Numbered from the stretch's first letter, positions 16,973 to 28,376 are shown. The stretch is DNA of 64,000 nucleotides from Subsaxibacter sp. CAU 1640 (GCF_023156585.1 NZ_JALNMI010000004.1:324753-388752), one strand, 5' to 3'. Notes: generated by a model not told the origin, from the letters alone. Translations and numbers: made by a program.

Positions 16973-18457
16973 ATGGAAAGCCAAGACATCAAACCACGAG
17001 TGCCACAAGATGAACATGTAGTTGAAAACAAGGAATTAAGTATATGGGAAGCCCTGATTCCCGTAGTTGTTTTGGTGGGTATGTTGGCCTTTAACGTCTA
17101 TACCTATGGCGATGAGGCACTTTCTGGGTCCAATCAATTCATTCTCCTTTTGGGCGGTGCGGTTGCTGCCATTGTCGGGTTCTTTAACAAGGTCAGTTTC
17201 GACCAAATGATGGAGGAAGTGTCTGAAAACATCAAATCCACAGGAGGCGCCATCTTAATACTGTTGATGGTGGGAGCACTGGCCGGTACTTGGCTTATCA
17301 GTGGCATCATTCCGACCATGATCTATTATGGACTTCAAGTGTTGAATCCTACCATATTCTTGGCAGCGTGTGTCATTATCTGCGCCATCATTTCTGTGGC
17401 AACAGGTAGTAGTTGGACGACATCAGCAACCGTCGGGATAGCGTTGATAGGTATTGCAGAAGCATTGGGCGTACCTTTGGGAATGACGGCTGGTGCCGTA
17501 ATTTCCGGAGCCTATTTTGGAGATAAAATCTCTCCAATGAGTGACACTACCAACCTTGCTCCTGCTATGGCGGGAACTGACTTGTTCACGCATATTCGTT
17601 ACATGCTTTACACAACAACCCCAACCGTGATAGTGGCGTTGTTAGTGTTCATCATCATCGGTCTTAATCTAGAACCGAAAGGTGCTGCTGATACACATCT
17701 TATCTTACAAGACATAGATTCGGCAATTAATGTCAGTCCTTGGCTTTTTGTAGCACCTGTTATAGTAATTGTGTTGATTGTTAAGAAAACTCCACCATTA
17801 ATTGCCCTACTGATTGGAACCTTATTAGGAGGTCTGGCTGCACTTATCTTTCAACCAAATATTGTAGCCGCCATCGGAGGAAGTGAAACCCTCAATTTTA
17901 CTTCAGGCTACAAAGGAATTATGAATGCCATCACTGTTGATACAGCCATACCAACGGAAAATGAAGCCTTGCAAGGTCTTTTTACGGCTGGCGGTATGAG
18001 CAAAATGCTTGGTACCATTTGGTTGATTCTTTGCGCAATGGTGTTTGGTGGCATTATGGATGGCATCGGAGCTTTGACCACAATTAGCAAGGCATTATTA
18101 AAATTATTCCATACCACCTTCGGATTGTTTGCAAGTACTGTTGCCAGCTGTTTAGCCTTAAATGTGACGGCAAGTGACCAATATTTAGCCATTGTAGTTC
18201 CAGGTAAAATGTATGCAAAAGCTTTTAAAGATAAAGGTCTAGCACCAGAAAACCTCTCCAGAACACTCGAAGATTCAGGTACTGTAACTTCCGTATTGGT
18301 ACCGTGGAATACTTGCGGCGCCTATCAAAGTGGTGTGTTAGGTGTCGATACACTACATTACGCTGGTTACGCCATTTTTAATTGGTTGAGTCCGTTTATG
18401 ACCTTACTGTTTGCGGCTTTTCAAATAAAAATCAGGCAACTTACAACTGCTAAATAA
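16973..18457 (+). CDS. nhaC: Na+/H+ antiporter NhaC
   Basis: The 494-aa inner-membrane protein has about a dozen spans. The family blocks visible are GGAVAAIVGF, TGSSWTTSATVGIALIG, GAVISGAYFGDKISPMSDTT and the late SGTVTSVLVPWNTCGAYQSG. It exchanges sodium for protons, which suits a marine or saline habitat. It sits just after the 21-bp repeat array. A CATATTTG at about 16907 resembles a -7 box. Confidence 0.95.
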   Translation: MESQDIKPRVPQDEHVVENKELSIWEALIPVVVLVGMLAFNVYTYGDEALSGSNQFILLLGGAVAAIVGFFNKVSFDQMMEEVSENIKSTGGAILILLMVGALAGTWLISGIIPTMIYYGLQVLNPTIFLAACVIICAIISVATGSSWTTSATVGIALIGIAEALGVPLGMTAGAVISGAYFGDKISPMSDTTNLAPAMAGTDLFTHIRYMLYTTTPTVIVALLVFIIIGLNLEPKGAADTHLILQDIDSAINVSPWLFVAPVIVIVLIVKKTPPLIALLIGTLLGGLAALIFQPNIVAAIGGSETLNFTSGYKGIMNAITVDTAIPTENEALQGLFTAGGMSKMLGTIWLILCAMVFGGIMDGIGALTTISKALLKLFHTTFGLFASTVASCLALNVTASDQYLAIVVPGKMYAKAFKDKGLAPENLSRTLEDSGTVTSVLVPWNTCGAYQSGVLGVDTLHYAGYAIFNWLSPFMTLLFAAFQIKIRQLTTAK

Positions 18458-18624
18458 ATAATTCTTCATGCTTTTGATGGCTAATTTATGAGGTTGGTAG
18501 TTTTCAACCTTAAAAATTATTGATTTGGCAGATTTAAATCGTCTTTTCTGAAGCCATACAGCCACACTATTTTGTTATTAGTTTATATAATTAATATGAA
18601 TGATGAAATCTCTCTTACCAGAGG

Positions 18625-18632
18625 TACATTTG
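18625..18632 (+). promoter_or_regulatory. -7 box TACATTTG for the peroxiredoxin operon
   Basis: Exact match to TAnnTTTG, 35 bases before the peroxiredoxin ATG. No -33 TTTG was found at normal spacing, which may mean activator-dependent expression. Confidence 0.55.
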
Positions 18633-18667
18633 CAGCATAATTTAATAATCTTAAAAACAAAAAACAC

Positions 18668-19312
18668 ATGGCATTTGTAGGAAAAAAATTTCCAAATTTG
18701 AGCGTCAACGCAATGAACGAAATGGGAGACACTTTTAAGTTGAACGTTCTTGAAGAGGCAAAAAATAACAACAAGAAAGTATTGTTATTCTGGTATCCAA
18801 AGGATTTCACCTTTGTATGTCCAACAGAATTGCATGCATTTCAAGCTGCTTTGGCTGAATTTGAAAAACGCAACACAATCGTTATTGGTGCATCTTGCGA
18901 TACTGCTGAAGTTCATTTTGCTTGGTTGAATACTGCGAAAGATAATGGTGGTATTGAAGGCGTTACCTATCCTCTATTGGCTGATTCAAATAGAAACCTT
19001 GCTTCAACATTGGGTATTTTAGATATTACTGAAGAAACCTTCAATGAAGAAACTGGTTTGTTCACGGTGGAAGGTGATAACGTTACGTACAGAGCTACTT
19101 ACATTATTGATGAAGAGGGAACTGTACAACACGAAAGCATCAACAATATGCCGTTGGGAAGAAATGTCAACGAATATTTACGCTTGATTGATGCCTTGAC
19201 ACACGTTCAGGAAAAAGGTGAAGTTTGCCCTGCCAACTGGGAAGAAGGCAAAAACGCCATGAATGCAAATCGTGAGGGTGTTGCTGAATACTTATCAGCA
19301 CACTTGAACTAA
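18668..19312 (+). CDS. Peroxiredoxin, typical 2-Cys (AhpC/TSA family)
   Basis: A 214-aa thiol peroxidase that reduces hydrogen peroxide and organic hydroperoxides. Peroxidatic C51 lies in FTFVCPTEL, and resolving C187 in GEVCPANW. A catalytic arginine block (NRNLASTLGI) is present. Length is normal for AhpC-like enzymes. The thioredoxin-like gene 77 bp downstream is the likely reductant, as no AhpF is adjacent. It is in the same strand block as the thioredoxin and DUF6952 genes, and katG follows convergently. Confidence 0.95.
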   Translation: MAFVGKKFPNLSVNAMNEMGDTFKLNVLEEAKNNNKKVLLFWYPKDFTFVCPTELHAFQAALAEFEKRNTIVIGASCDTAEVHFAWLNTAKDNGGIEGVTYPLLADSNRNLASTLGILDITEETFNEETGLFTVEGDNVTYRATYIIDEEGTVQHESINNMPLGRNVNEYLRLIDALTHVQEKGEVCPANWEEGKNAMNANREGVAEYLSAHLN

Positions 19313-19389
19313 ATAAACTATATAGATACCAAATTCCGAGAGTTCTTCTTAACGGAATTTGGTATTTTAATTTTTAATCATTTTAACTG

Positions 19390-19704
19390 ATGATCACAGA
19401 ATTAGAAAAAGACAATTTGAATCAATTGGTATCTGATAACGATACGGTTGTAGTGCAATATTCAGCAAGCTGGTGCGGCAATTGCCGAATCATGAAGCCT
19501 AAATTTAAAAAATTGGCGACAGAGAATGAACGTATCACATTTGTAATGGCTGATGCTGAAAAATTCCCGAATTCAAGACAATTGGCAACAGTTGATAATC
19601 TTCCGACGTTTGCTACATTTAAAAAAGGTGCGTTTGTAAATCAAGTTCAAACAAATAAGTTTGAAGTTTTAAAAGAACTAGTAGATGAAGTTGCCAGTAA
19701 TTAA
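19390..19704 (+). CDS. Thioredoxin family protein
   Basis: A 104-aa cytoplasmic thioredoxin fold with the active site WCGNC (C29, C32) in place of the usual WCGPC, and the cis-proline block DNLPTFATFKKG. It probably reduces the peroxiredoxin encoded just upstream. Its 3' end overlaps the DUF6952 gene by 20 bp, implying coupled translation. Confidence 0.93.
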   Translation: MITELEKDNLNQLVSDNDTVVVQYSASWCGNCRIMKPKFKKLATENERITFVMADAEKFPNSRQLATVDNLPTFATFKKGAFVNQVQTNKFEVLKELVDEVASN

Positions 19705-19942
19705 ACATTTGACTCAATTTATAGAGAATAACGATGAGGATTTTGTGGTAGAAACCATCGAAACTTTAGAAAACCTTACCGAAGTCCCTTCTTTAAAAGA
19801 TGAAGAGCTTGATGTCATTGGTGAATTGATATCCAATATGTATGGCGCGCTTGAAGTCCATAAAATGGTGAAGGATGGCACTCCAAAGAAAGAGGCTTTA
19901 AATAATTTTATGTCGCGAGTGCTTGGCTCTATTGACAAATAA
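19685..19942 (+). CDS. DUF6952 family protein
   Basis: An 85-aa acidic helical protein (MKLPVIKHLTQFIENNDEDF start). Its position directly after a peroxiredoxin-thioredoxin pair matches the arrangement commonly seen in Flavobacteriaceae for this family. It overlaps the thioredoxin gene by 20 bp and is followed by a terminator, so it ends the operon. Function unknown. A role in the peroxide response is inferred from context only. Confidence 0.82.
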   Translation: MKLPVIKHLTQFIENNDEDFVVETIETLENLTEVPSLKDEELDVIGELISNMYGALEVHKMVKDGTPKKEALNNFMSRVLGSIDK

Positions 19943-19966
19943 AATAGCTGAAAACTATTAACAAAT

Positions 19967-19994
19967 AAAAACCACTTCAGTTGAAGTGGTTTTT
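19967..19994. terminator. Bidirectional terminator between DUF6952 and katG
   Basis: AAAACCACTTCA pairs perfectly with TGAAGTGGTTTT around a two-base centre, with a T-run after it on the plus strand and A-rich sequence before it. Confidence 0.88.
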
Positions 19995-20034
19995 TGCTAT
20001 TAATCTCAAAGCTCTTTATTACCAAAGAACTTTA

Positions 20035-22392
<2,358 letters not shown>

Positions 22393-22420
22393 TTATTGAA
22401 TCAACTATCTTCAACAAAAA

Positions 22421-22446
22421 ACCTCTCCAGAAAATTCTGAAGAGGT
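22421..22446 (-). terminator. Terminator after the fasciclin gene
   Basis: ACCTCT-CCAG / CTG-AGAGGT hairpin with one mismatch. On the minus strand it is followed by TTTTTT. It separates the fasciclin gene from katG. Confidence 0.8.
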
Positions 22447-22491
22447 CTAACCAACCTAAAGATTAATTAAATTAATCTTATACTTTACATT

Positions 22492-23064
22492 TTAGCCTTT
22501 AGGCAACAATACTTTGTCAATCACGTGAATCACACCATTAGATTGATTGACATCAGCAATTGTTACTTTAGCCGAATTTCCGTTTTCATCAGTAACATAC
22601 ACATCTTTTCCTTTTGCCCAAGCAGTCAAAGTTCCACCGCTCACGGTTTCTATTTTCGCTTTGCCATTTCCTTTTTTAATAAGTTCAGCAATATCATTTG
22701 CATTCCATTTTCCAGAAACCACGTGGTATTTCAAAACTGTTTGAAGTTTTTCTTTGTTTTCTGGTTTCAATAGTGTTTCAACTGTTCCTTTAGGTAAATT
22801 GTCAAAGGCAGCATTAGTAGGAGCGAATACTGTAAATGGTCCTTTGCTAGCCAGTACATCAACTAAATCTGCTGCTTTTACCGCTGCAACCAACGTTGTG
22901 TGGTCTTTAGAGTTCACTGCATTTTCAACAATATTTTTTGAAGGATACATTTCCGCACCTCCTACCATTTTGGTTTTCTCCATTTTGCTTTGTGCATTGA
23001 AATCTTGAGAAAAGAACAATGCAACTACGAAGATTGCAATACCTAATAATTTTTTCGTTTTCAT
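22492..23064 (-). CDS. Secreted fasciclin-domain protein
   Basis: A 190-aa protein with a signal peptide (MKTKKLLGIAIFVVALFFSQ) and one FAS1 domain: HTTLVAAVKAADLVDVL, then GPFTVFAPTNAAFDNLPKG (H1 block), LKYHVVSGKW and the H2 block GVIHVIDKVLLP. FAS1 domains mediate adhesion. Bacterial single-domain versions are periplasmic or surface proteins. Monocistronic, with its own terminator. Confidence 0.93.
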   Translation of the reverse strand: MKTKKLLGIAIFVVALFFSQDFNAQSKMEKTKMVGGAEMYPSKNIVENAVNSKDHTTLVAAVKAADLVDVLASKGPFTVFAPTNAAFDNLPKGTVETLLKPENKEKLQTVLKYHVVSGKWNANDIAELIKKGNGKAKIETVSGGTLTAWAKGKDVYVTDENGNSAKVTIADVNQSNGVIHVIDKVLLPKG

Positions 23065-23240
23065 AATAATTGTTTTAAGATTGTTTTGCCAATACCTACG
23101 TGATTAATGAATCAACGGTTTTACCTATTTCTGCTTTAACAAACAATTAACTTGAAAATCGAATTTTTGGAAGAATATTTGAATTGCTTTATTTAGTTAT
23201 GAGCAATTTTTTGTATCTTAAGAACAGTTATTAGAAGCGA

Positions 23241-23483
23241 ATGATTATGGAAGAAAGAGATTATATTAAAGTGTTTTCTGGTACGTTTATCATCGTACAG
23301 TTAGCTATGGACAGACTCGAAAGTGCAGGCATCAATGCCGTTGTAAAAGAAGAGTCTGGACTGGGCAGACATTCTGGTTTTAGTTCAGCGAATTCTGGCT
23401 ATCAAGAATTATATGTTTCTCGAGAAGAGCTGGATTTTGCCATTCCGATTATTGAAGCTGTAAAAGCTGATTTGGAAGTATAA
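23241..23483 (+). CDS. DUF2007 domain-containing protein
   Basis: An 80-aa protein with the DUF2007 pattern: KVFSGTFIIVQLAMDRLESAG, then a glycine/serine loop, ELYVSREELDFAIPII. DUF2007 resembles a P-II-like regulatory fold, but its role is unknown. A second in-frame ATG at 23247 (MEERDYIKVF) may be the true start. Confidence 0.85.
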   Translation: MIMEERDYIKVFSGTFIIVQLAMDRLESAGINAVVKEESGLGRHSGFSSANSGYQELYVSREELDFAIPIIEAVKADLEV

Positions 23484-23509
23484 AAAAAGTCCTTTGAAAA
23501 GGACTTTTT
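23484..23509. terminator. Bidirectional terminator between DUF2007 and ABC-F genes
   Basis: AAAAAGTCCTTT / AAAGGACTTTTT, a perfect 12-bp stem with a two-base centre, between the two convergent stops. Confidence 0.88.
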
Positions 23510-23512
23510 ATT

Positions 23513-25138
23513 TTAGGCAGTGACAGAATACATCTTGTCTCGCAATTCTTTTATTTTCTTGTCATCCATATATTCATCAAACGTCATATATCTATCAATG
23601 ATACCGCTTGGTGTCAATTCGATGACTCGATTGGCAACCGTTTGAGCAAATTCATGATCGTGAGTTGTAAATAGAACTGTTCCTTTAAAGTTTTTCAATG
23701 AATTATTAAACGCTGTGATACTTTCCAAATCCAAGTGATTGGTCGGCTCATCAAGCATCAATACATTGGCTCTCATCATCATCATTCTGCTCAACATACA
23801 ACGCACTTTTTCTCCTCCAGACAATACATTTGATGTTTTAAGCGCTTCTTCACCACTAAAAATCATCTTGCCCAAAAATCCTCGGATATACACTTCCTCG
23901 CGCTCTTCTTCGGTAGTTGCCCATTGACGCAACCAATCAACCAAGGTCAATTTGTTTTCGAAAAATTCGCTGTTATCCAAAGGTAAATAGGATTGTGTGG
24001 TTGTAATTCCCCAAGAATAAGTTCCTGCATCAGCCTTTTCATTTCCATTGATGATTTGATAGAATGCAGTGGTAGCTCTTGAATCTCTTGAATACACCAC
24101 TACTTTATCACCTTTGTTCAAATTGATATCGATATTCTGAAATAACGTTTCTCCATCAGCAGAAGCTGCCAAACCTGAAACATTCAAAATTTGATCTCCA
24201 GCTTCTCTTTCACGCTCAAAAATAATGGCTGGATATCTACGGCTTGAAGGTTTGATGTCGGCAATGTTCAATTTGTCAATCATTTTCTTTCTACTTGTTG
24301 CTTGCTTTGACTTTGCAACGTTCGCAGAAAAACGACGAATAAACTCCTCCAATTCTTTCTTCTTCTCTTCAGCCTTTTTATTCTGTTGTGCACGCTGTCT
24401 CGCTGCTAATTGAGACGATTCATACCAAAATGTATAATTACCTGAATAGTGATTGATTTTTCCAAAATCGATATCAGAGATATGCGTACAAACCGAATCA
24501 AGAAAGTGCCTATCGTGCGAAACTACGATGACACAATTGTCATAATTTGCCAAAAATGTTTCTAACCAGTTGATGGTTTCGTAATCCAAGTCGTTGGTAG
24601 GCTCATCCATAATCAATACATCAGGATTGCCGAACAAGGCCTGCGCCAATAGCACACGGACTTTTTGTTTACCATCCATATCTTTCATCAGGGTATAATG
24701 AAATTCTTCCTTAATTCCCAAGTTTGAAAGCATCGCAGCAGCATCACTATCAGCGTTCCAACCGTTCATTTCTTCAAACTGAACTTGCAACTCACCAATT
24801 TTCTCTACATTTTCATCGCTATAATCGGCGTACAAAGCATCAATTTGAGTTTTTAAATTGAATAACGGCTTATTCCCCATCAACACAGTTTCTAAAACGG
24901 TGTGTTCATCATAAAGATTATGGTCTTGCTCTAAAACAGACATACGTTTTCCTGACTCAAGGTGCACATGCCCAGAAGTTGGATCCATTTTGCCAGATAA
25001 TATCTTTAAAAACGTTGATTTACCTGAACCGTTGGCACCAATAATACCATAGCAATTGCCTTGATTAAAGATGGTATTGACCTCATCAAAGAGAACACGT
25101 TTACCAAACTGTACTGAAAGATTCGAAACTGATAACAT
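23513..25138 (-). CDS. ABC-F family ATP-binding protein (ribosome-associated), one composite ATP site degenerate
   Basis: A 541-aa protein with two nucleotide-binding domains and no membrane part, the ABC-F layout of translation factors. NBD1 has Walker A GANGSGKST (34-42) and Walker B LIMDEPTNDLD, but its signature reads MDGKQ instead of LSGGQ. NBD2 has signature LSGGE and Walker B LMLDEPTNHLD, but its Walker A is replaced by YSRDSRATT. The charged linker between the domains (about residues 240-300) contacts the ribosome in relatives. The start at 25138 follows a good promoter. The longer frame to 25213 covers that promoter and is rejected. Confidence 0.9.
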   Translation of the reverse strand: MLSVSNLSVQFGKRVLFDEVNTIFNQGNCYGIIGANGSGKSTFLKILSGKMDPTSGHVHLESGKRMSVLEQDHNLYDEHTVLETVLMGNKPLFNLKTQIDALYADYSDENVEKIGELQVQFEEMNGWNADSDAAAMLSNLGIKEEFHYTLMKDMDGKQKVRVLLAQALFGNPDVLIMDEPTNDLDYETINWLETFLANYDNCVIVVSHDRHFLDSVCTHISDIDFGKINHYSGNYTFWYESSQLAARQRAQQNKKAEEKKKELEEFIRRFSANVAKSKQATSRKKMIDKLNIADIKPSSRRYPAIIFEREREAGDQILNVSGLAASADGETLFQNIDINLNKGDKVVVYSRDSRATTAFYQIINGNEKADAGTYSWGITTTQSYLPLDNSEFFENKLTLVDWLRQWATTEEEREEVYIRGFLGKMIFSGEEALKTSNVLSGGEKVRCMLSRMMMMRANVLMLDEPTNHLDLESITAFNNSLKNFKGTVLFTTHDHEFAQTVANRVIELTPSGIIDRYMTFDEYMDDKKIKELRDKMYSVTA

Positions 25139-25157
25139 AGACTGTTTAAATTTTTTG

Positions 25158-25186
25158 CAAAAGTAGTTAAAAGCTTCGATATCAAA
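25158..25186 (-). promoter_or_regulatory. Promoter of the ABC-F gene (-33 TTTG, 17 bp, -7 TACTTTTG)
   Basis: On the minus strand TTTG (25183-25186) is followed after 17 bp by TACTTTTG (25158-25165), a full match to the Bacteroidota consensus. Confidence 0.72.
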
Positions 25187-25251
25187 AAACTTATAAAAAT
25201 GCCCTAAAAACATTTAACAGCGCCTTAACAACTGTATCAGTCTACAAATTT

Positions 25252-25259
25252 TATTTTTG
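25252..25259 (+). promoter_or_regulatory. -7 box TATTTTTG for the thioredoxin-fold lipoprotein gene
   Basis: Exact TAnnTTTG match. It overlaps the first codon of the longest frame (25257), which argues for translation starting at 25293 instead. Confidence 0.55.
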
Positions 25260-25292
25260 TTTATAAGTTTAAAGCTGACGGCCGCGCACATC

Positions 25293-26735
25293 ATGATGAT
25301 TCGAGTTTTATTATTATTGACACTATTCACACTTTTGGACTGTAAAGGCAATTCGGAAAGTGAGGATGGTTATGTTTATTTTGGAGGGGAAATCATCAAT
25401 CCTAACAATGATTACGTGGTACTGAACAGTCCTGAAGACGAATCTGATACGTTGTATTTAGACCAAAACAATCGCTTTTTTGAAAAAATGCCTCTAGCCA
25501 AAGCTGGTTTGTACACTTTTATTCATGGAGGCGAATATCAAAGAATACTTTTTGAACCTTCTGATAGCATAATGATACGATTGAATACCATAGATTTTGA
25601 CGAATCATTGGTGTTTACTGGAAATGGTGCCAGAAAAAACAACTATTTGATTGGTGTTTTTGTTGAAAATGAAAGTGACAACAAAAAATTCATGAAGCTG
25701 ATGTGGGACATGGAACCTAAAAAGTTTGAAGAAGTCTTAATTGCAGATAGAGAAAAAAAGCTTGCAGAGCTTGACCAATTTTTAGCACAAAAAGAGTATT
25801 CACCACTTTTTAAAATGATTGCAAAGAGCAATATAAACTACGATTACTATTACAATAAAGAACTATATCCTTTTGGTTATTACGGTTATAATAATCTGAT
25901 CCATTATAAGGATTTACCAGAAGGTTTTTATGATTTTCGGTCCGACGTAGAATATAATAATGAAGAACTGGCTGGTGTGATTCCATATTACAGATTCCTT
26001 TTTTATCATTTCAACAATTTGGCTTTAGGGAAATACTATGAAACGGCAACACATAATGTAGTTTTTGATAATAAATCAGCAGTTTATAATTTAGAGAAGT
26101 TACGTTTGATGGATAGTCTCATAGATAGTGACAAAATTAAAAATCACCTTTTAAAATATACGACGCGTGATTTTGTAACGGTCAGTCAAGATAGCTCTGA
26201 AATCAATGAAATGTTAAGTTTTTATTTGCAACGAAGCACCAGCGAAAGCGACAAAGACTATATTAAGAAATTGGTGAGTTCAGTGAAACGACTTAAAGCT
26301 GGTAATGTAGTGCCAAATATCAAGCTTATGGATGATAAAGATAATGAAGTAGAATTAGTGAGTCTTGTTAAACAACCGACGCTCATTTATTTTTGGTCAT
26401 CCAACCTTCCGATGCTTTTAAGAAACAGTCATTATAAGGTCAAATCTTTGAAATCTAAATTTCCCCAAATGGATTTTATAGGCATTAATATCAATGATGA
26501 TGATAAAACACATTGGGAAACAACTTTAACCCAATATAAATTTCCAACCACAGATGAATATCGTTTTGTCGATTCCAAAGAAGCCATGAACGACTTGGCA
26601 ATTAATTCGGTGAATAGATCAATTTTAGTTGATAAAGATGGTAAAATCATTACTTCAAACGCCATGATATTTACTTCGGAATTTGAAGATGAATTGGCAC
26701 AACTATTGCAAACAAAAAAGCTCACAAATAAATAG
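25293..26735 (+). CDS. Lipoprotein with a C-terminal thioredoxin-like domain lacking the CxxC motif
   Basis: A 480-aa protein (start MMIRVLLLLT). The lipobox LLDC places the lipidated cysteine about 17 residues in, so it is envelope-anchored. Residues about 25-110 form a beta-rich DUF4369-like domain, the middle is helical, and the last 140 residues follow a TlpA/ResA-type fold (PTLIYFWSSNLPMLL, DFIGININDDD, SVNRSILVDKDGKI). Where active family members carry CxxC it reads SSNL, so thiol-disulfide exchange is unlikely. Its terminal codons overlap the fsa terminator. Confidence 0.82.
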   Translation: MMIRVLLLLTLFTLLDCKGNSESEDGYVYFGGEIINPNNDYVVLNSPEDESDTLYLDQNNRFFEKMPLAKAGLYTFIHGGEYQRILFEPSDSIMIRLNTIDFDESLVFTGNGARKNNYLIGVFVENESDNKKFMKLMWDMEPKKFEEVLIADREKKLAELDQFLAQKEYSPLFKMIAKSNINYDYYYNKELYPFGYYGYNNLIHYKDLPEGFYDFRSDVEYNNEELAGVIPYYRFLFYHFNNLALGKYYETATHNVVFDNKSAVYNLEKLRLMDSLIDSDKIKNHLLKYTTRDFVTVSQDSSEINEMLSFYLQRSTSESDKDYIKKLVSSVKRLKAGNVVPNIKLMDDKDNEVELVSLVKQPTLIYFWSSNLPMLLRNSHYKVKSLKSKFPQMDFIGININDDDKTHWETTLTQYKFPTTDEYRFVDSKEAMNDLAINSVNRSILVDKDGKIITSNAMIFTSEFEDELAQLLQTKKLTNK

Positions 26736-26741
26736 TGAGCT
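26719..26741 (-). terminator. Terminator of the transaldolase-like gene, embedded in the end of the convergent gene
   Basis: AGCTCAC / GTGAGCT stem with a 9-base loop, followed on the minus strand by TTTTTTG. It covers the last codons and stop of the lipoprotein gene. Confidence 0.72.
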
Positions 26742-26766
26742 CTTTCAATTATAATTTTCTTAATTA

Positions 26767-27420
26767 TTAATTTCCTTTCTTGTAATCAGCCAAGAATTTC
26801 TCTAAACCGATATCCGTCAAAGGATGGTTTAACAATCCTGTAATCGAACTCAAAGGACCTGTCATCACATCTGCGCCTAGTTTCGCACAGTCAATTACGT
26901 GCATTGTGTGACGAACAGAAGCAGCTAGAATTTCAGTGTCAAAGCCGTAGTTATCATAAATCATACGAATTTCGGCAATTAGGTTCAATCCATCTGTAGA
27001 AATATCGTCCAAACGGCCTATAAACGGTGAAACGTATGTTGCACCAGCTTTTGCAGCCAATAGAGCTTGTCCAGGAGAAAACACTAATGTCATATTGGTT
27101 TTGATACCTTTATCGCTGAAATATTTACAAGCTTTCACACCATCTTTTATCATCGGAAGCTTCACTACAATTTGATCGTGCAGGTCAGCCAACGCCTCAC
27201 CTTCTTTCACCATTCCTTCAAAATCGGTTGCAATCACTTCTGCGCTGACATCACCATCAACAAGATTGCAAATATCTACGTAGTGCTTCAAAATGTTATT
27301 GGTACCAGTGATACCTTCTTTAGCCATGAGCGATGGGTTTGTGGTTACACCATCCAAAATCCCCATATCTTGTGCTTCCTTAATCTGCTCTAGATTAGCA
27401 GTATCGATAAAAAATTTCAT
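26767..27420 (-). CDS. fsa: Fructose-6-phosphate aldolase / transaldolase-like (FSA/TalC subfamily)
   Basis: A 217-aa single-domain (beta/alpha)8 enzyme, the short transaldolase type. It starts MKFFIDTANLEQIKEAQD, has the substrate motif GVTTNPSL and the Schiff-base lysine in IVVKLPMIKDG, and TNMTLVFSPGQALLAAKAGA. Such proteins are annotated either as transaldolase or as fructose-6-phosphate aldolase. In Bacteroidota it usually supplies the non-oxidative pentose phosphate step. Single gene with its own promoter. Confidence 0.93.
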   Translation of the reverse strand: MKFFIDTANLEQIKEAQDMGILDGVTTNPSLMAKEGITGTNNILKHYVDICNLVDGDVSAEVIATDFEGMVKEGEALADLHDQIVVKLPMIKDGVKACKYFSDKGIKTNMTLVFSPGQALLAAKAGATYVSPFIGRLDDISTDGLNLIAEIRMIYDNYGFDTEILAASVRHTMHVIDCAKLGADVMTGPLSSITGLLNHPLTDIGLEKFLADYKKGN

Positions 27421-27458
27421 TAGATATAATTTGTTTAAGTTGTGTTTTTAAAGTGATG

Positions 27459-27466
27459 CAAATTTA
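27459..27466 (-). promoter_or_regulatory. -7 box TAAATTTG for the fsa gene
   Basis: Exact TAnnTTTG match on the minus strand, 38 bases before the ATG and overlapping the stop codon of the upstream SDR gene. The spacing is very compact. Confidence 0.5.
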
Positions 27467-28267
27467 CAACTTATAATGATTTTGCAACATTTTCTCATAA
27501 ACTTTATCAGGAAGAATACGCTTCAAAACTATCGAGAATTTTTGCATAAACTCACCCACTTTATAATGGACTTTTGGTTTTTCGGTTAAAATGATTTCGT
27601 GAATTGCCTTCGCCATCAATAATGGATCTTTTCCTGAATCTACGTGTTCATCCATCAACTTTAAAGTATTGCCATATGGATTTTTATAAGGAGAATCATC
27701 CAATACTGGAGCGTGATAGCGGCCAGCAGCAATATTTGTGGCAAAATCACCAGGAGCAACATTGGTCATCTGGATGTTAAAATCCTTTATTTCCATTCGT
27801 ATTGCTTCGGTTATCAACTCCAATGCACCTTTACTTGCGCTGTAAACGCCTCTATATGGTAAGCCCATATAACCTGCGATGGAGGTAATATTTATAATCA
27901 ATCCTGAATTTTGTCGTCTCATTTGAGGCAAGACAGATTTGATAACATTGATAGGCCCGAAAAAATTGGTTTCAAAATTTCGTTTTATTTCTTCCATTGG
28001 AATTTCTTCCACAGGACCTGTAATTCCTGCGCCAGCGTTGTTGATGAGAACATCAAATCTTCCTTCCTTTTCGATGACAGTTGTGATGGCTTTTTCTATG
28101 GAAGCAACATCAGAGACATCGAGTTGCACCAATTCAAATGAGGTTTGAGCGTAACGCTCCGGATTTCTACTGGTTCCGTAAACCTTGAAATCTTTAGTTG
28201 ATAAAAACTCGCCTATGGATTTTCCAATACCTGAAGAACCACCTGTTATCAATACAACTTTAGACAT
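27464..28267 (-). CDS. SDR family NAD(P)-dependent oxidoreductase
   Basis: A 267-aa classical short-chain dehydrogenase (start MSKVVLITGG; an ATG two codons earlier at 28273 is also possible). TGGSSGIG binds the dinucleotide, NNAGAG follows, catalytic serine lies in INITSIAG, and YSASK gives the catalytic tyrosine and lysine. The substrate cannot be assigned. Its stop overlaps the fsa -7 box. Confidence 0.92.
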   Translation of the reverse strand: MSKVVLITGGSSGIGKSIGEFLSTKDFKVYGTSRNPERYAQTSFELVQLDVSDVASIEKAITTVIEKEGRFDVLINNAGAGITGPVEEIPMEEIKRNFETNFFGPINVIKSVLPQMRRQNSGLIINITSIAGYMGLPYRGVYSASKGALELITEAIRMEIKDFNIQMTNVAPGDFATNIAAGRYHAPVLDDSPYKNPYGNTLKLMDEHVDSGKDPLLMAKAIHEIILTEKPKVHYKVGEFMQKFSIVLKRILPDKVYEKMLQNHYKL

Positions 28268-28342
28268 ATTCAATTAAAAATTAACAATGAATGATGAACA
28301 ATTTACAAATATGGCTAAAATAGGAAGAAGTTTTGATAGGGG

Positions 28343-28360
28343 TTCCTGCCTTCGCAGGAA
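28343..28360. repeat. Short G+C-rich hairpin, possible dispersed palindrome
   Basis: TTCCTGC-CTTC-GCAGGAA, a perfect 7-bp stem with a tetraloop, next to the A-run at the 3' side of the SRP RNA gene. It resembles REP-like palindromes. No second copy was noticed in the window. Confidence 0.45.
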
Positions 28361-28376
28361 TTCAAAAAAAAAAAAA

